This document shows, piece after piece, positions 14,813 through 15,390 of a stretch of 15,390 bases of DNA. Positions within the stretch are counted from its first letter, which is position 1, and every line of letters begins with the position of its first letter. Both the position numbers and the translations under genes were made by a program. The stretch is from NCBI GenBank assembly GCA_035506295.1, contig DATJPR010000024.1, positions 1 to 15,390 on the forward strand, given 5' to 3'. This DNA is from DATJPR01 sp035506295 (GTDB taxonomy: Bacteria > Bacteroidota > Ignavibacteria > UBA10030 > UBA6906). The notes under the pieces are model-generated. The model was not told the origin of the DNA, did not search any database, and worked only from the letters and a program-made list of their open reading frames with translations.

Positions 14813-15390
14813 AATTTGCAAAGATTGCACTCCCATCTTATGCCCTCGCCTTCGCGCTAGTCGCCGGGATGCAATCACATGCCCAGCCGTCGGCGGCGAT
14901 CGCTGGCGAGATAGCATCACTTTGCACCGGTCTCCCGTTTCCCATGCCCGAGGTGGAGACCGCCGTGATCCCGTCTGCGAGATTCGACATCCGCGACTTT
15001 GGTGCGGTCCCGGACGGGACCACCTTGAACACCCGTGCGTTCGCCGCGGCGATCGATGCATGTGCGAAAGCGGGAGGCGGGACGGTGGTTGTCCCGCCTG
15101 GCTATTGGCTTTCTGGACCCATCGAGCTGAAGAGCAATATCTGCCTGCACCTGGAACAAGGGGCTCTGGTGCAGATGAGCGGACACCTGGAGGACTTCCC
15201 ACTGCTGCCTCGCGACGGTGACAGCACTCGCGGGTTCTTCGTTGCACCGCCGCTCTACGCCCACGATGCAAGGAACATCGCGGTGACCGGGAAAGGAATC
15301 ATTGACGGCGCTGGTGAGGCGTGGCGTTACGTCCTGCGCGAGAAACAGACGGAGAACGAATGGAAGGCGCTTGTTTCATCGGGCGGAGTC
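14809..15390 (+). CDS. Glycoside hydrolase family 28 (polygalacturonase-like), 3' end off window
   Basis: An open frame from the ATG at 14809 runs through the window end (194 codons, no stop). A signal peptide covers residues about 1-25 (ALPSYALAFALVAGMQSHA-Q). From about 57 the sequence FDIRDFGAVPDGTTLNTRAF, AIDACAKAGGGTVVVPPG and LHLEQGALVQMSG is the N-terminal part of a right-handed beta-helix as in GH28 and the pectate-lyase superfamily. GKGIIDGAGEAW is the GxGxIDGxGxxW motif of GH28. The catalytic Asp motifs (NTD, DD, GHG, RIK regions) lie beyond the window, so activity and exact specificity (homogalacturonan, xylogalacturonan or rhamnogalacturonan) cannot be judged. The gene has its own promoter with tandem operators and no strong ribosome site. 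It is downstream of GH3 on the same strand but separated by a hairpin, so it is probably a separate transcript. Confidence 0.88.
   Translation, partial: MKFAKIALPSYALAFALVAGMQSHAQPSAAIAGEIASLCTGLPFPMPEVETAVIPSARFDIRDFGAVPDGTTLNTRAFAAAIDACAKAGGGTVVVPPGYWLSGPIELKSNICLHLEQGALVQMSGHLEDFPLLPRDGDSTRGFFVAPPLYAHDARNIAVTGKGIIDGAGEAWRYVLREKQTENEWKALVSSGGV

Overview
The window looks like chromosome from a moderately GC-rich, free-living Gram-negative bacterium. I infer a member of the Bacteroidota/Ignavibacteria-Chlorobi side of the tree. The reasons are weak Shine-Dalgarno sites before most genes, a Haem_bd-type membrane heme protein, secreted PA14-bearing glycoside hydrolases, very heme-rich secreted cytochromes and degenerate heptanucleotide repeats between genes. 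The lineage is not proven by anything here; no rRNA, tRNA, IS element, phage gene or CRISPR array was seen.

Layout. (1) 1-3200 (+) is the 3' part of a large signalling protein: the tail of an ATPase/helical-repeat region, then GAF, then a SpoIIE-type PP2C phosphatase. (2) 7317-3213 (-) is a compact three-gene cluster convergent with it. Read in its own direction it encodes a 20-heme secreted cytochrome c, a 10-heme secreted cytochrome c and a predicted outer-membrane beta-barrel ending in Phe. (3) 7318-7668 is a divergent intergenic region with a long imperfect hairpin and several palindromes. (4) 7669-11062 (+) holds a GH89 alpha-N-acetylglucosaminidase with added Fn3-like/CHB_HEX and PA14 domains, followed 7 nt later by a peptide-deformylase-family gene. 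(5) 11052-11181 carries degenerate 7-bp repeats. (6) 11727-11203 (-) is a single-heme, membrane-anchored Haem_bd protein. (7) 11946-14552 (+) is a GH3 beta-xylosidase/glucosidase-like enzyme with an inserted PA14 domain. (8) 14553-14808 contains a hairpin, a TTGACA promoter and tandem LacI-like operators ahead of (9) a GH28 polygalacturonase-like gene cut by the window end.

How the genes may work together. The right half is a secreted polysaccharide-degradation region (alpha-GlcNAc-containing glycans, beta-xylosides or beta-glucosides, pectin). No SusC/SusD pair is seen. The left half is the most unusual part. Two signal-peptide multiheme cytochromes (30 predicted hemes in total) sit directly upstream of a barrel protein. 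That is the gene logic of a porin-cytochrome conduit for extracellular electron transfer, but the proteins do not look like the classical Mtr/Omb/Ext sets. I infer that sugars released by the hydrolases could feed respiration ending at this conduit, but the sequence gives no direct link between the two halves.
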